A program made the translations under genes and the position numbers. Source: Alphaproteobacteria bacterium (GTDB lineage: Bacteria; Pseudomonadota; Alphaproteobacteria; UBA2136; UBA6156). Taken from it: a DNA stretch of 64,000 nucleotides. Under the pieces are notes generated by a model. The model saw only the letters and a list, made by a program, of their open reading frames with translations. It was not told where the DNA came from and made no database searches. Position 1 is the stretch's first letter. Every line of letters starts with the position of its first letter. This document shows positions 63,623 to 64,000 of the stretch, in pieces. Where the stretch lies: NCBI GenBank assembly GCA_027485835.1, contig JAIXQG010000001.1, positions 257,902-321,901 on the forward strand, in the 5' to 3' direction.

Positions 63623-64000
63623 TTACACACCCCACTTGGCGCAGTAGTCGCGGACTTCTCCGAACGAGACTTGCAGGGCGGCGAGAAGTTCGTCTTTGGT
63701 AGAGCCTTCCGGCAGGTCTTCCGCCTGTGCGGCCATGTAGGAGAACGTAAAGATACCGAGGCTTGCGGCCGAGCCCTTCAGGCGGTGAGCAAGGCTTCGC
63801 CATTCCGGTGAACCGAATTCGGCTTCTTCCAGACCTTCCAACCCACGGCTAGTGTTGACCATAAAGGTATCCAGCAGGCGTTGGCGCAGGGCGGCATCGC
63901 CACCAGTCAGGCTGAGGAAGAAGTCTTCATCGAACACATTGTTGGCCTGCTTTTCCACGATAGGTTCGGGCAACGCTTCCGCTTGCGGCAAGTCGGCGGT
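63623..64000 (-). CDS. Hpt phosphotransfer domain protein, 5' end outside window
   Basis: The frame remains open to the window edge, so the start is unseen. The visible 125 residues end in an Hpt domain: LAHRLKGSAASLGIFTF carries the phosphorylated His in the HxLKGxxxxxG form, and flanking helices fit a four-helix bundle. It is probably the last part of a hybrid sensor kinase or a separate phosphorelay protein. It is convergent with the giant fibre gene, 16 nt away. Confidence 0.8.
   Translation of the reverse strand, partial: TADLPQAEALPEPIVEKQANNVFDEDFFLSLTGGDAALRQRLLDTFMVNTSRGLEGLEEAEFGSPEWRSLAHRLKGSAASLGIFTFSYMAAQAEDLPEGSTKDELLAALQVSFGEVRDYCAKWGV

Overview
The window looks like chromosomal DNA of an alphaproteobacterium-like Gram-negative. 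The support is an outer-membrane beta-barrel/Wza/tyrosine-kinase exopolysaccharide cluster, UbiG (ubiquinone synthesis), an ECF sigma factor paired with an NrsF-type anti-sigma protein, an iron-sulfur photolyase, a ParB-methylase/DUF5681 pair, and moderately GC-rich core genes. Large secreted repeat proteins with C1q-like, tail-collar and RCC1 modules remind me of Micavibrio-like lineages. That placement is a guess.

Core part, 1-28.6 kb. An exopolysaccharide/capsule operon (barrel, export protein, chain-length kinase, PP-type phosphatase, glycosyl-1-phosphate transferase) fills 1-6.2 kb. A membrane protein, a radical-SAM DNA-repair pair, ubiG and a chalcone-isomerase-like protein follow. A tight operon gnd-zwf-pgl-photolyase combines the NADPH-producing oxidative pentose phosphate branch with light repair. 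Next come two coupled secreted proteins (one with 14 RCC1-like repeats), katG facing a glutathione peroxidase, a Met-rich peptide with an ECF-type promoter, the sigma/NrsF pair, and a four-gene ABC exporter (permease, ATPase, HlyD adaptor, NodT-type outer-membrane lipoprotein).

Accessory part, 28.6-56.97 kb. Base composition turns AT-rich and the genes become defensive or orphan: an XRE regulator, an HTH-methyltransferase fusion, a SET-domain protein and a protein ending in tandem MCGGM repeats, a Tat-exported binding protein, DUF3015/DUF4105, small secreted proteins, an McrA-like SRA-HNH nuclease, an AbiEii toxin with a WYL-like tail, DUF2130, a complete Gabija (gajA-gajB) pair followed by a HEPN protein, umuDC with an alanine in place of the catalytic serine of UmuD, a tyrosine recombinase with a Met/Pro-rich head, a second HEPN protein, a structured region resembling a phage C4 antisense RNA, an Mrr-like nuclease, and a ParB-methylase with DUF5681. 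No phage structural genes are present, so I read this as a composite defence/mobile island.

Right part, 57-64 kb. tRNA-Gln and tRNA-Asn (minus) and tRNA-Cys (plus) are followed by a broken copy of the tRNA-Cys 3' end, which fits past integration. A 1.9-thousand-residue secreted modular protein, paralogous at its start to the one at 15.9 kb, and the end of an Hpt phosphotransfer protein close the window.
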